From an uncultured cyanobacterium (GTDB lineage: Bacteria > Cyanobacteriota > Cyanobacteriia > Cyanobacteriales > Nostocaceae): a stretch of DNA of 64,000 nucleotides. How positions within the stretch are numbered: the first letter of the stretch is position 1; each line of letters starts with the position of its first letter. The stretch spans positions 47,662 to 111,661 of the forward strand of contig CAIVAU010000119.1 of NCBI GenBank assembly GCA_903903925.1, read 5' to 3'. Positions 1 through 8,939 of the stretch are shown here, piece by piece. A model generated the notes under the pieces. It searched no databases, was not told the DNA's origin, and was given only the letters and a program-made list of their open reading frames with translations. The translations under genes and the position numbers were made by a program.

Positions 1-117
1 ATCACCGTAGAAAGTGAAGTAGATGAGGGTACAACTTTTACTGTGATCCTGCCACTGAATCATACAGTTATAGACGAAAAAATTCCTGATAAAAATGGAG
101 TGAGTCGCTCAGCGTAA
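1..117 (+). CDS. C-terminal end of a sensor histidine kinase (partial)
   Basis: The frame is open from base 1 to a TAA at 115-117. It encodes a tail with the pattern EGTTFTVILP, typical of the last strand of a HATPase_c domain (G2 box, G-T-xF-x-x-x-LP), followed by a short hydrophilic extension ending in SRSA. The rest of the kinase lies outside the window, so its sensor domain and partner are unknown. A diguanylate cyclase or another ATPase fold is much less likely given this motif. Confidence 0.7.
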   Translation: MTVESEVDEGTTFTVILPLNHTVIDEKIPDKNGVSRSA

Positions 118-119
118 AG

Positions 120-406
120 TTATGTTGTTACCTGAGACTTTTCCCAGACAACTGAATATCGCCAGAACAAGTGCTTCCTGATCTTTGCTCCTGTGAGTGT
201 TCTGGTATAAATTTGTTGTGCTTGCGATCGCGTAAGATACTTGTCCGTGCGAGTGTGTTCTCTCGCTGCTTCTATTGCTTCCGGCGTCAGTTTGATGTGT
301 CTATTTCTAGATAGTCGAAGAATCCAGTTCATGTTGCTTCTACTTGCTCAAATGATGCGATTCGGTCAAAGTCATTCCGAACCTTTCGAGTTAGTAAATC
401 ACTCAT
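120..406 (-). pseudogene. Two short overlapping ORFs, possible gene-start remnants
   Basis: On the minus strand, 406-329 encodes a 25-residue peptide starting MSDLLTRKVRNDFDRIA. Its TGA overlaps the ATG of a second ORF (332-120, 70 residues, starting MNWILRLSRN). The first peptide resembles the N-terminus of cyanobacterial class I SAM-dependent methyltransferases (a V-R-x-D-F-D-R-I-A pattern), but the expected continuation is missing, which suggests a truncated gene. I do not recognise the second ORF. An antisense ORF covers the same bases. Neither may be expressed. Confidence 0.25.
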
Positions 407-454
407 CTTCAACCCTCGTTCTTAAAACTCCGACCTTTTACCCCTCACGTTGTA

Positions 455-733
455 CTAGACAATACGACTTAACTGATAGTGGGGAATAGGCTGATTGCTG
501 ATGAGTGCATAGAGAACATCTGGGTCAAGGTCGGCTCCAGATCGCCATTGGATTGTGCCGAATTCATGGTTTACTTCAACCATCCCAAAGTATTTTTTGT
601 CTTGTAACGGCTCAAAAACACCTGTGAATTTGATTAGGGTGCTAATATCAACTACTCCCTCAACACCATCTTCAAAGCGGATATATAGTTGGTAATTTTC
701 TCTTGGTTCTGCTGCGACAATATCTTTTAACAT
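455..733 (-). CDS. DUF2442 family protein, putative partner of the DUF4160 protein
   Basis: This 92-residue protein has the layout of DUF2442: a short beta-rich domain with FEDGVEGVVDIS near residues 20-31 and a central F.PL.D...F....V...G.I.W..G.D..PD.LY pattern. It lies 6 bp downstream of the DUF4160 gene on the same strand. In many bacteria these two families occur as adjacent small genes, and they have been proposed as a toxin-antitoxin-like pair. The biochemical role is not established. The start follows the family's usual N-terminus. Family assignment is fairly sure; any toxin-antitoxin function is inference. Confidence 0.8.
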   Translation of the reverse strand: MLKDIVAAEPRENYQLYIRFEDGVEGVVDISTLIKFTGVFEPLQDKKYFGMVEVNHEFGTIQWRSGADLDPDVLYALISNQPIPHYQLSRIV

Positions 734-739
734 ATTTTA

Positions 740-1000
740 CTACTCCAATGGCAAGACTTTGTTTAAACTTTGATTGTCTCTAGCTAGTTCCCAATTTTCC
801 ATCAATTCAGTTTGATGTAATATTGCCCATTCTGATACCAGTTTAAAAGCTCTATAACTAAGTGAACCTTCCAGAATTTCCAGCGTTTCAATACTGATTA
901 TGGCTTTTTGTTGGTTATATCGTACATGAAAGTGTGGTGGTGGGTGGTCGTTATAGTACATTGTGATGATGATTCCGAAAAAGCGGCTAATTTCTGGCAT
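740..1000 (-). CDS. DUF4160 family protein
   Basis: This 86-residue protein begins MPEISRFFGIIITMYYNDH and continues PPPHFHVRY, the signature of DUF4160 (P-x-I-x-x-F-x-G-I-x-I-x-M...H...PHFHV). The C-terminal half is helical with ...W...H..EL..NW. The gene precedes the DUF2442 gene by 6 bp and they probably share a transcript. The two form the common small-gene pair seen across cyanobacteria and proteobacteria. The function is unknown. The length is normal for the family and nothing looks broken. Confidence 0.82.
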   Translation of the reverse strand: MPEISRFFGIIITMYYNDHPPPHFHVRYNQQKAIISIETLEILEGSLSYRAFKLVSEWAILHQTELMENWELARDNQSLNKVLPLE

Positions 1001-1124
1001 TAGTTTTCCAAGTTTTTACCGTTGAAAAATCCAGTTCAGTATTTGTATATGGGAGGCGGGCAATAGGACCCCGCACTACAATAATTTGACGGTTTCATCT
1101 TATACAATGTAGCTGAAAATCAGC

Positions 1125-1373
1125 TTACCCATCATTCAAAGTTTCAATCAACAAATCTACCTGCTGGTGTCGGGCTTGCAAAAAACTTTCGCACTCCCGC
1201 AAATACTCAACAGCAGTAGCAAATTGGTCAAAAACTTCTTCTAATTCCAACTTTCCTGCTTCAATTTGAGCGATGATTCTTTCTACCTCAGCAACCTTCG
1301 CCTCATAATTCCATCCTTTTTCAAGCATCACATCAGGTGAGTGAGGACTAGAAGCACTGGTCGGTTTAATCAT
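1125..1373 (-). CDS. xseB: Exodeoxyribonuclease VII small subunit
   Basis: This 82-residue protein is the small subunit of exonuclease VII, which degrades single-stranded DNA together with XseA. The family core is visible: [20 protein letters not shown] followed by [22 protein letters not shown], a helical hairpin that binds the XseA coiled coil. A low-complexity N-terminal stretch (residues 1-15) precedes the core, and M16 is a possible alternative start. It lies downstream of xseA on the same strand, but a nucleotidyltransferase-like gene separates them, which is unusual because xseA and xseB are normally adjacent. Confidence 0.93.
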   Translation of the reverse strand: MIKPTSASSPHSPDVMLEKGWNYEAKVAEVERIIAQIEAGKLELEEVFDQFATAVEYLRECESFLQARHQQVDLLIETLNDG

Positions 1374-1425
1374 AAAAATTCTTGGTGTCTTGGTGGTTTG
1401 TTTATAACTTTAACTTCCCGTTGCG

Positions 1426-1719
1426 TCATACATAAATAACTTCGGATAGAATTCTTTCTTTCCTTTTTCCTTTTAAGCCATTTTTACTAATAACATCTGC
1501 TTTGATATTGAGTAAATCACTTAAATAATACTCCATATCTACTAACTCTAGCAAACTTGGCGGTTCTGTATAATCTATCAAGATATTAACTTGACTATTT
1601 TCTTTGACTTCTCCTTTTACATAATCTCCAAAAATACCTAATTCACTGATATGATACTTTTCTCGAATCAATGACTTTACTTGACCTAAAATTGCCTTGA
1701 TTTCTGCTAAATTTTTCAT
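1426..1719 (-). CDS. Degenerate MNT-type nucleotidyltransferase domain protein
   Basis: This 97-residue protein has the fold pattern of minimal nucleotidyltransferases (MNT, often the antitoxin of HEPN/MNT pairs). Residues 27-50 read LGIFGDYVKGE...NSQVNILIDY, matching the usual LGLFGSYARGE...SDIDLLVEF. The key residues are altered: the GS motif is GD, and the two metal-binding aspartates of the DxD motif are Q and N. It is therefore probably inactive in nucleotidyl transfer. No HEPN gene is adjacent. It sits between xseA and xseB on the same strand. It may be an orphan antitoxin or a decaying gene. Confidence 0.72.
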   Translation of the reverse strand: MKNLAEIKAILGQVKSLIREKYHISELGIFGDYVKGEVKENSQVNILIDYTEPPSLLELVDMEYYLSDLLNIKADVISKNGLKGKRKERILSEVIYV

Positions 1720-1736
1720 GATGCTTACCTTCTAAG

Positions 1737-2972
1737 CTAATTTTTTTTAACTATTATAACTTTCACTTTAACCTCACCCTGACCCAACTGCACCCACAAT
1801 TCCTGACCCACTGCTAACTCGTCAACGGAACGAGCGATCGCGCCATTTTCCTGTCTCACCACCGCATAACCCCGCTGCAACACAGCTTTAGGGTCAAGAG
1901 TTGCCAACTTTTGCCGCAACACATCTACATGCTGGGTTGCTTGCTGCAATTGTCTTGTTGTTGCTTGCACGACCCTCTGATTTTTCCAACTCAGCGCCCG
2001 AATCTCTTGTTCAACTTGCTGATCTAACCGCAACCGCCGCAAACGGTTTCGCATTTGTTGCAGGTGATTTTGTGCCGTTTCCCACTGGTGATACATTTCA
2101 TCATGCAAAGCCTCAACACGTTGCCGATGCTCAGCATACAGTTCTGCGATCGCCGGTACAACCAGTTCAGCAGCAGCAGTGGGAGTATGGACGGAAGCAT
2201 CAGCCACTAAATCTACCAACGACTCATCCCGTTGATGACCAATACCAGTAATTACCGGAATAGAACAATTAGCAACTGCTCGCACCACCCCTTCATGATT
2301 AAAGCACGCTAATTCCTCAACTGCACCGCCTCCTCGTGATAAAATGAGTACTTCGGCACGTCCATCTCGTTCTACCCGTTGAATCGCATTGACGATAGAA
2401 TCTGGCGCTTGCTCACCTTGTACTGTTGCGGGAGAGAACAAAACGTGTATACCAGGATACCTTTGCCTGAGTGTCTTTTGAATATCACCCCAAGCAGCAG
2501 CAGTGGATGAGGTGACAACAGCAATAGTTTGGGGATGGGGGGGGAGCGATCGCTTTCTTTGGGGATCAAACAACCCCTCAGCGGCTAAGCGGTTTCGCAG
2601 TTGTTGGTGTCGTAGCGCCTGCAAACCAGCACCAGCCGGCAAAGCTTGCCAAACTGACAACTGATATTCTCCCCTTTGAGGATAAACCCGAATACTGCCC
2701 AAGATAATCAACTGCTCCCCCATAGTTGGGGTTTGCATCAACTTTGCTAATTGACTAGTCCAAGCGACACACTTAATTCCTGCCACTCCATCTGGGTCTT
2801 GCAGCGTAAAGAATAACCCACTACGATGATGGTGAGCGCTGGAAACTTCTCCCGTCACCCACACTTGCCGCAGTTGCTCATCTTGTTCTAAGAGAAATCG
2901 GATATAGTCAGTTAATCCGGCTACTGAGAGTGCTGTTTCGGGAATGAAAGAGACAGGAAAATCGGAAGTCAT
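1737..2972 (-). CDS. xseA: Exodeoxyribonuclease VII large subunit
   Basis: This 411-residue protein is the catalytic large subunit of exonuclease VII. The N-terminal OB-fold (about residues 12-110) contains VWVTGEVSSAHHHRSGLFFTL. The catalytic domain contains IAVVTSSTAAAWGDI and VLILSRGGGAVEELACFN, then VITGIGHQRDESLVDLVADA. A long coiled coil (about 270-350) binds XseB, and the C-terminus has the usual GYAVVR segment. Length is normal. It probably heads the unit xseA - nucleotidyltransferase-like gene - xseB. Confidence 0.95.
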   Translation of the reverse strand: MTSDFPVSFIPETALSVAGLTDYIRFLLEQDEQLRQVWVTGEVSSAHHHRSGLFFTLQDPDGVAGIKCVAWTSQLAKLMQTPTMGEQLIILGSIRVYPQRGEYQLSVWQALPAGAGLQALRHQQLRNRLAAEGLFDPQRKRSLPPHPQTIAVVTSSTAAAWGDIQKTLRQRYPGIHVLFSPATVQGEQAPDSIVNAIQRVERDGRAEVLILSRGGGAVEELACFNHEGVVRAVANCSIPVITGIGHQRDESLVDLVADASVHTPTAAAELVVPAIAELYAEHRQRVEALHDEMYHQWETAQNHLQQMRNRLRRLRLDQQVEQEIRALSWKNQRVVQATTRQLQQATQHVDVLRQKLATLDPKAVLQRGYAVVRQENGAIARSVDELAVGQELWVQLGQGEVKVKVIIVKKN

Positions 2973-3535
2973 TACACATGTCGAAAACTAAAGCCTATCA
3001 ATTTTTTATAACACAACGATCTGTACACCTTCTAATTAACCGCAGAGGCGCAGAGGAAACAGAGATCTGAGTTAGAGAGATTTAGGTAATTTTTGACCGG
3101 GAAAGGAGTCATCTTAGTTTAGCAAAGGAGGAAAGAGGAATAGGATTATATAGCAAACGGCTAATAGGTAAACTTTTGGGTTCGTAGTGAGGACTTCAGT
3201 CCTCAAAAATGCGACGACTCAGGACTACGTACAAACGAATGAGTTATTTTTTCCAGTTTACAAATTGCCTCCTATAGCTTCAGCTTTGACATAGGGGCTA
3301 ACCAGCCTGTGCAGCGCGAAGCTATTTCAGAATACAATAGTATGCAACTATATCTGTTCTCAGCTAGAAGCCCCTGGTATAGGATTTGCCTATATTCACG
3401 GGGAACGTCACAAGCGTTATGGGGAATCCCTGAATAAATGGCGTAGCTATAGCGGTCGAAAAATGCCACAATAGTATATCTGTTCTACTCAAAATCCCAA
3501 ACTAAAACCCTAAATCCATATATATAGAGGCAAGA
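2973..3535. other. Intergenic region between divergent xseA and recA, with repeats
   Basis: No credible gene is seen here. A 65-codon minus-strand ORF at 3272-3469 has no family features and no clear ribosome binding site. At 3041-3063 there is a CGCAGAGGCGCAGAG-type tract common between cyanobacterial genes. At 3184-3228 there is a palindromic repeat with GTAG/CTAC ends and an inner GAGGACT/AGTCCTC stem. Two ATATCTGTTCT motifs (3349-3360 and 3476-3486) lie upstream of recA; the second belongs to the LexA-like box described separately. Confidence 0.5.
3472..3487 (+). promoter_or_regulatory. Candidate LexA (SOS) box upstream of recA
   Basis: The sequence TAGTATATCTGTTCTA lies 48 bp before the recA ATG. 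The cyanobacterial LexA consensus as I recall it is RGTACNNNDGTWCB, and this site differs at one fixed position (T for C in the left half). An incomplete second copy sits about 125 bp further upstream (3346-3361). Its position fits an operator overlapping the recA promoter. In cyanobacteria the link between LexA and DNA damage varies, so SOS control is inference. Confidence 0.5.
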
Positions 3536-4615
3536 ATGGCTATCACCACTGATAATAATGCGGGCAAGCAAAAAGCGCTCAACATGGTACTCAGCCAGAT
3601 TGAGCGCACCTTTGGCAAAGGAACAATTATGCGCTTGGGCGACGCGACCCGAATGAAGGTAGAGACCATTTCTAGTGGGGCGCTTACCCTAGATTTGGCA
3701 TTGGGTGGCGGATTACCTAAGGGAAGGGTGATTGAGATCTATGGTCCAGAAAGTTCTGGTAAGACGACGGTAGCGCTGCACGCACTCGCTGAGGTGCAGA
3801 AAAATGGCGGTATTGCTGCCTATGTTGATGCTGAACACGCCCTTGACCCTGCTTACGCTGGGGCTTTAGGTGTTGATACGGCAAATTTACTGATTTCCCA
3901 ACCTGACACTGGGGAAACGGCTTTGGAAATTGTTGATCAACTCGTCCGGTCTGCTGCGGTTGACATTGTAGTTGTGGACTCAGTAGCAGCATTGGTTCCC
4001 CGTGCAGAAATTGAAGGCGATATGGGTGATGCCCATGTTGGTCTTCAAGCAAGGTTAATGAGTCAGGCTCTACGTAAAATTACAGGAAACATTGGTAAAT
4101 CTGGGTGTACAGTAATTTTTATTAACCAATTGCGACAAAAAATTGGTGTTACCTATGGCAACCCAGAAACCACGACAGGTGGTAACGCTTTAAAGTATTA
4201 CGCTTCTGTTCGCCTGGATATTCGCCGGATTCAAACCTTGAAAAAAGGTACAGAGGAGTTTGGTAACCGCGTTAAAGTTAAAGTTGCCAAAAATAAAGTA
4301 GCACCGCCTTTTAGAATAGCGGAGTTTGACATTATTTTTGGTAAAGGTATTTCTACCCTAGGTTGTATTGTTGATCTAGCAGAAGAAACGGGTGTTCTTG
4401 TCCGCAAAGGAGCTTGGTACAGTTATAACGGCGAGAATATTTCTCAAGGTCGTGACAACGCCATCAAGTACCTAGAGGAAAAGCCTGAATCTGTTGAACA
4501 AATTAAGAAGATGGTGCTTGAAAAGCTAGAAATGGGCGCTGTTGTTTCTGCAAATTCTGTCACTAAAACTGACGAGGATGAGGAAGAAGATATTGAGGAA
4601 TTAGAAGAAGAATAG
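3536..4615 (+). CDS. recA: Recombinase RecA
   Basis: This 359-residue protein is the strand-exchange ATPase of homologous recombination. The Walker A motif GPESSGKTT is at residues 70-78. The Walker B region is [16 protein letters not shown]. Loop L1 follows ([18 protein letters not shown]), and loop L2 has [11 protein letters not shown]...[12 protein letters not shown]. The C-terminus is strongly acidic ([14 protein letters not shown]), as is usual for RecA. The length and start are standard. It is transcribed alone, divergent from xseA, with a LexA-like box in its upstream region. Confidence 0.98.
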   Translation: MAITTDNNAGKQKALNMVLSQIERTFGKGTIMRLGDATRMKVETISSGALTLDLALGGGLPKGRVIEIYGPESSGKTTVALHALAEVQKNGGIAAYVDAEHALDPAYAGALGVDTANLLISQPDTGETALEIVDQLVRSAAVDIVVVDSVAALVPRAEIEGDMGDAHVGLQARLMSQALRKITGNIGKSGCTVIFINQLRQKIGVTYGNPETTTGGNALKYYASVRLDIRRIQTLKKGTEEFGNRVKVKVAKNKVAPPFRIAEFDIIFGKGISTLGCIVDLAEETGVLVRKGAWYSYNGENISQGRDNAIKYLEEKPESVEQIKKMVLEKLEMGAVVSANSVTKTDEDEEEDIEELEEE

Positions 4616-4684
<69 letters not shown>

Positions 4685-4720
4685 TGCTGAAGATTTACGA
4701 ACCCAATCCAAAATCCAAAA

Positions 4721-6337
4721 TCATAATAAGCCTCGTTTACCATTTGGGCGCACGGTCATCCAATTGGTTTTGGCTAAAGCTAACTGCTCGTCAGAAATTT
4801 TGGCACCAGTAAGATTCGCACCACACAGATTAGCGCTCTGGAGATTGGCATTGTGAAGATTAGCATAGCTGAGGTCAGCGCCTCGCAGGTCTGCCCCTTC
4901 TAAATCGGCATAGTTGAGGTAAGCTTTGCTCAAATTGGCATCCCGAAGATTAGCTCGGTTGAGGTGAGCGCGTCCAAAGTCGCTATCATGTAGATTAGCT
5001 CCTTGAAGGTTGGTTTTCTGCAACTTGGAGGAATGGAAATTGGTCTGTGATAAGTCGGTGTTTTGCAAGTTGAGTAGACTCAAATTGTGTAAGGAAAAAT
5101 CTCGTCTCCCCTTCATATAAGCTGTTAGTAAACCCTGAGTATCTAACTGCCGTGGAACCTGGGACTTTTGACCTGGGAAGGAGCTATTATGGGTATTTGC
5201 TGAAGCTGCTGACTTTGTTAGTGTAAGTCCCTCTTGTCGGGTTTTGAGGGCAATATTGGCACCTTGTGCTGCTTTAGCTCGTCTTGCCCGAATTGCTGCT
5301 GCTAGCTGTGCTATCGCTGGATTAGAGCTACTAGCAGAAGCATTGCTGGAAAGAGAACTAGATTCTTCCGGGCGATTGTACGTTTGCGCTCTGCTACCAG
5401 TAGATGATTTTCCCAGCAAGCCCTGCGCCAGACTCTCCAGATAAGGCTCCATTTCCAGCGCTTTCAGTACTTCCTCAGTGCTCTGGTAACGATTGCGCAC
5501 TGAAACTTCGATCATTTTCCGCAAAACTTCGGTCAAGTGGTCGCTGATTTGTACCGTTTTCTCCCAGATCATTTCACCTGTTTTGGGATGGTATTCCAAA
5601 TCTCTGGGAGATTTGCCTGTTAGCAGATAAATGCACGTCACCCCCAAAGCGTAAATATCACTCGCGTAGACTGGACGCATTGCCATTTGTTCAGGCGGTG
5701 CAAAACCAGGAGTCCCGATCGCATATGCAGTGAGTGGTGTCTGTCCCGATAAGCTTGCTGCTTGTTCCACTTTGTTTTTGACAGCGCCAAAGTCGATCAG
5801 CACCAATCTGCTATCTTGAACGCGGCGAATCAAGTTGGCTGGCTTTATATCGCGGTGAATGACTTCTTGAGCATGAATGTATTGCAGCAATGGCAGAATC
5901 TCGCTCAAGAATTGCCTAACTCCTACTTCGCTAAAAGCTCCAGCGCTTTTAACCTCCTCTTGCAGGGTTGCACCACTAATATATTCCTGAATCAAGTAAA
6001 ATTGTTCATGTTCTTCAAAATAGTCTAACAGCCTTGGGACTTGGGGATGATTCCCAATCCTACCCAAAGTTAGAGCTTCGCGCTCAAAAAGCTCCCGTGC
6101 CATTTGTAAAATATATGGTGTGCTTTCTGAAGGACGTAGTTGCTTGATCACGCAACTTGGTTCACCTGGTAAAGCTTCATCATTAGATAAAAAGGTTGCG
6201 CCAAAGCCACCTTGACCTAAAGCTTTGACCACTCGATAGCGATCGCGCAATAGCAGTCTTGCGCCACAAAACTGACACCTTTCACTAAACGCCAAATTCT
6301 CAGGATGGAGACATGTGGGATTCAAGCAGTAGCTCAT
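4721..6337 (-). CDS. Serine/threonine protein kinase with pentapeptide repeats (SpkB-like)
   Basis: This 538-residue protein starts with a zinc-ribbon-like Cys motif (C4, C9, C21, C24: CLNPTC...CQFCGA). A Hanks-type kinase domain follows at about residues 33-300, with GQGGFGATF (glycine loop), VIK (ATP lysine), VIHRDIKPANL (catalytic loop), IDFGAVK and GTPGFAPPE. A low-complexity linker of about 100 residues leads to a C-terminal right-handed pentapeptide-repeat domain (about 405-520, A(N/D)LxxA units). The Cys-kinase-pentapeptide order is that of Synechocystis SpkB. Kinase activity is likely; the substrate is unknown. It is a single gene convergent with recA. Confidence 0.93.
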   Translation of the reverse strand: MSYCLNPTCLHPENLAFSERCQFCGARLLLRDRYRVVKALGQGGFGATFLSNDEALPGEPSCVIKQLRPSESTPYILQMARELFEREALTLGRIGNHPQVPRLLDYFEEHEQFYLIQEYISGATLQEEVKSAGAFSEVGVRQFLSEILPLLQYIHAQEVIHRDIKPANLIRRVQDSRLVLIDFGAVKNKVEQAASLSGQTPLTAYAIGTPGFAPPEQMAMRPVYASDIYALGVTCIYLLTGKSPRDLEYHPKTGEMIWEKTVQISDHLTEVLRKMIEVSVRNRYQSTEEVLKALEMEPYLESLAQGLLGKSSTGSRAQTYNRPEESSSLSSNASASSSNPAIAQLAAAIRARRAKAAQGANIALKTRQEGLTLTKSAASANTHNSSFPGQKSQVPRQLDTQGLLTAYMKGRRDFSLHNLSLLNLQNTDLSQTNFHSSKLQKTNLQGANLHDSDFGRAHLNRANLRDANLSKAYLNYADLEGADLRGADLSYANLHNANLQSANLCGANLTGAKISDEQLALAKTNWMTVRPNGKRGLL

Positions 6338-6489
6338 GTACTGTCAACTCGCTGCACCAACTATAAATGGGAGCATTACACTCTTCATATTAATTATTAA
6401 GCTCAAAATCCACTTTCGCCAGGTAATTTTTGCGGGAGTTCCCTTGAAGAGTTGCTAAAGCTGGGCTTGCTTCACGTGAAGCGATGGTA

Positions 6490-6592
6490 AACAGGAGTTA
6501 GGAGTACACCTTAACAGGGGTAGAGTTAGGAGTTAGGAGTTAGGAACACTACGCTCCCCACACTCTCCACTCCCTACTCCCTACTCCTCACT
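6490..6592. repeat. STRR tract between kinase and hemL genes
   Basis: The bases hold heptamer variants: CAGGAGTTAGGAG, then three TTAGGAG copies, then CTCCCCACACTCTCCACTCCCTACTCCC of the opposite polarity. The tract ends just before the hemL stop codon. It encodes nothing. Confidence 0.8.
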
Positions 6593-6593
6593 C

Positions 6594-7892
6594 TCAGAGT
6601 TTAGACATGACATCCTGTGCAGCTTGTAGTGTCTGCTCAATATCTTCCTCTGTATGAGCTAAAGAGGTAAACCCAGCCTCAAACTGAGATGGTGCTAAGT
6701 AAACACCACGGTCCAACATCCCGCGATGGAATCTGCCAAATTTGGTTGTATCTGACTTTTTGGCATCCTCGTAGTTATGAACTGGTCCATTCGTGAAGAA
6801 CAAACCAAACATACCACTGATTTGACCGCCACAAGCTGCGTGACCAGTATCGTGAGCAATTTGCAATAAGCCATCTGCTAGCCTCTTAGTAATCTTGTCT
6901 AAGTACTCGTAAGTACCAGATGTGTGCAATAATTGCAGAGTTTTAATTCCAGCCGTCATTGCCAAGGGATTACCAGAAAGTGTCCCAGCTTGATACATTG
7001 AACCTGCGGGAGCAACCATTGACATAATATCTCGACGACCGCCATAGGCTCCTACAGGCAAGCCACCACCGATAATTTTACCCAAGGTTGTTAAATCAGG
7101 GGTGACGCCAAACTTCTCCTGAGCACCACCGTAGGCAATGCGGAAGCCTGTCATCACTTCGTCAAACACCAATAACGCTCCGTGTTCGTGAGTCAGTTCC
7201 CGTAGCCCTTCTAGAAATCCAGCATCGGGAGCAATAAACCCAGCATTGCCAACAACTGGCTCAAGGATGACACCAGCAATCTCGTCGCGATTTTCTTCAA
7301 ATAAGGCTTTGACTGCTTCCAAGTCGTTGAAAGGTGCATTCAGGGTGTTAATGGTTGTTGATTTAGGAACACCTGGGGAGTCGGGTAAGCCAAGTGTGGC
7401 GACACCTGAACCTGCTTTCACGAGAAACATATCAGCGTGACCGTGATAACAGCCCTCAAACTTGATGATTTTATCTCGCTGAGTGAAGGCTCGCATCAGC
7501 CGCAGCACTGACATACAAGCTTCTGTACCCGAATTAACAAATCTTACCATTTCGATGCTTTTAACGGCATCAATCACCATTTCTGCTAGTACATTTTCTA
7601 ATACGCTTGGCGCACCGAAGCTAGTCCCTTTTTCTAGGGCTTCGTGCAATGCTGCAAGCACTTCAGGATGGGCATGACCACAAATTGCTGGACCCCAACT
7701 ACCTACGTAGTCGATGTATTGGTTGTCATCCACATCCCAAATGTAAGCGCCTTTCACATGGTCAAAGACGATGGGTTGTCCACCTACAGATTTGAAGGCT
7801 CTGACTGGAGAACTGACTCCTCCTGGCATTAAGTTTTGGGCAGCCGTGAAGATTTCTTGTGATTTTGTGGTTTTAATCGTGGTATGTACCAA
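6594..7892 (-). CDS. hemL: Glutamate-1-semialdehyde 2,1-aminomutase
   Basis: HemL is a PLP enzyme that converts glutamate-1-semialdehyde to 5-aminolevulinate, the precursor of chlorophyll, haem and bilins. Visible motifs are [64 protein letters not shown] and [17 protein letters not shown], the last carrying the PLP lysine. I chose the TTG at 7892 as start ([10 protein letters not shown]) because a GGAGAG precedes it and the 432-residue product matches the family length. An ATG 60 bp upstream (7952) would add 20 residues unlike the family. It is monocistronic. Confidence 0.95.
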   Translation of the reverse strand: MVHTTIKTTKSQEIFTAAQNLMPGGVSSPVRAFKSVGGQPIVFDHVKGAYIWDVDDNQYIDYVGSWGPAICGHAHPEVLAALHEALEKGTSFGAPSVLENVLAEMVIDAVKSIEMVRFVNSGTEACMSVLRLMRAFTQRDKIIKFEGCYHGHADMFLVKAGSGVATLGLPDSPGVPKSTTINTLNAPFNDLEAVKALFEENRDEIAGVILEPVVGNAGFIAPDAGFLEGLRELTHEHGALLVFDEVMTGFRIAYGGAQEKFGVTPDLTTLGKIIGGGLPVGAYGGRRDIMSMVAPAGSMYQAGTLSGNPLAMTAGIKTLQLLHTSGTYEYLDKITKRLADGLLQIAHDTGHAACGGQISGMFGLFFTNGPVHNYEDAKKSDTTKFGRFHRGMLDRGVYLAPSQFEAGFTSLAHTEEDIEQTLQAAQDVMSKL

Positions 7893-7997
7893 GGTTCTCT
7901 CCTGTCGTTGGCTCGAAAAAGTTCTATCTTGGGATAGGTTAAAAAAATGCATAGAACTTATATAGTAATAAAATAGCTGAACCAGGAAAATAACAAT

Positions 7998-8186
7998 ATG
8001 TTATACAAGTCAAATCAAGACTTGCCTTTAGAAATCCGCACTCGCCTATCCGATGCATACCAGGATATTTACCGGGCAGCTTATAACTCGGCAATTCATT
8101 GGTACGGGGAAGCACCAAAGGCTCACCAAGTCGCTCGAAGTGCAGTTAAAATGCAATCGGCAATGCATGGAAGCGTTCTTGTATAG
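7998..8186 (+). CDS. ChaB-like small protein
   Basis: This 62-residue protein reads [20 protein letters not shown] then [18 protein letters not shown] and [10 protein letters not shown]. It matches the ChaB family pattern of a P-Y/L-Y-x-S-N-x-D-L-P start, a helix with the I-Y-x-x-A-F/Y-N-x-A core, and a terminal A-H-x-x-A-W/R-x-A-V-K segment. ChaB was linked to cation transport regulation in E. coli, but its biochemical role is unclear. It is divergent from hemL and co-directional with hisIE, about 100 bp upstream of it. Confidence 0.75.
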   Translation: MLYKSNQDLPLEIRTRLSDAYQDIYRAAYNSAIHWYGEAPKAHQVARSAVKMQSAMHGSVLV

Positions 8187-8226
8187 GATAAGAAGATTAA
8201 AGTGATTTAAAAAAAAGGGTGGGATC

Positions 8227-8277
8227 TGCTCTAGATACAATGGTATTGTGAAACTATTAACCATTTTATCTAGAGCA
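8227..8277 (+). promoter_or_regulatory. Long inverted repeat just upstream of hisIE
   Basis: The arms TGCTCTAGATA (8227-8237) and TATCTAGAGCA (8267-8277) are perfectly complementary. An inner pair, AATGGT (8239-8244) and ACCATT (8260-8265), extends the stem around a loop of about 15 nt. The structure ends 11 bp before the hisIE ATG, so in mRNA it would form a hairpin next to the ribosome binding region. It could be a regulatory leader, an operator or a small palindromic insertion. I know of no described element of this sequence. Confidence 0.5.
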
Positions 8278-8288
8278 AAGTTTTTGGT

Positions 8289-8939
8289 ATGTTTTCTTCC
8301 GATCTGCATCCGCTAGATAACGCCATCCCAGTAGAGAAAATTCGCTACGATGAGCGGGGTCTTGTGCCGGCAATTGTCCAAGATTATTTGGATGGCACAG
8401 TATTGATGATGGCATGGATGAATCGGGAGTCTTTACAAAAGACTTTGGAAACAGGAGAAACTTGGTTCTGGAGTCGTTCTCGTCAGGAGTTGTGGCACAA
8501 GGGCATGACTTCAGGGCACATCCAAAAAGTTTATAGTCTCCGTTATGATTGTGATAGTGATGCGCTCCTGGTTGGGGTAGAGCAGGTAGGAGATATTGCC
8601 TGCCACACGGGTGAGCGCAGTTGTTTTCATCAGGTCGATGGAAAAAAAGTTTCACCACCATCTGATACTTTATCGCAGCTGTTTAGTGTGATATGCGATC
8701 GCCGCGATCACCCCAATCCAGACTCGTACACTTGTAAGTTGTTGGCAGGGGGTGATAACAAAATTTTGAAAAAGCTGGGTGAAGAAACCGCTGAGGTGGT
8801 GATGGCTTGTAAAGATGATGAGCCAGATGCGATCGCTTCAGAGGTAGCCGATTTATTCTACCATACCCTTGTAGCTTTGGCTCATCATCAAGTTGATTTG
8901 AAGGCAGTGTATCGCAAGTTGCAGGAACGGAGAAAGTAA
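8289..8939 (+). CDS. hisI: Bifunctional phosphoribosyl-AMP cyclohydrolase / phosphoribosyl-ATP diphosphatase
   Basis: This 216-residue HisIE fusion catalyses steps 2 and 3 of histidine synthesis. The N-terminal HisI domain (about residues 12-115) contains [22 protein letters not shown], a WFWSRSR...WHKG segment and the metal-binding DCDSDALL and CHTGERSCF. The C-terminal HisE domain (about 125-214) has [21 protein letters not shown] and [13 protein letters not shown]. Length and domain order are standard for cyanobacteria. It is not in a his operon here. A strong inverted repeat lies directly upstream. Confidence 0.95.
   Translation: MFSSDLHPLDNAIPVEKIRYDERGLVPAIVQDYLDGTVLMMAWMNRESLQKTLETGETWFWSRSRQELWHKGMTSGHIQKVYSLRYDCDSDALLVGVEQVGDIACHTGERSCFHQVDGKKVSPPSDTLSQLFSVICDRRDHPNPDSYTCKLLAGGDNKILKKLGEETAEVVMACKDDEPDAIASEVADLFYHTLVALAHHQVDLKAVYRKLQERRK

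Noticed and set aside
3272..3469. 65-codon minus-strand ORF upstream of recA
   Set aside because: It has no family features or ribosome binding site and overlaps the recA regulatory region.
4721..6337. Kinase gene as part of the nearby recA or hemL units
   Set aside because: It is convergent with recA, and STRR tracts with no shared promoter separate it from both neighbours.
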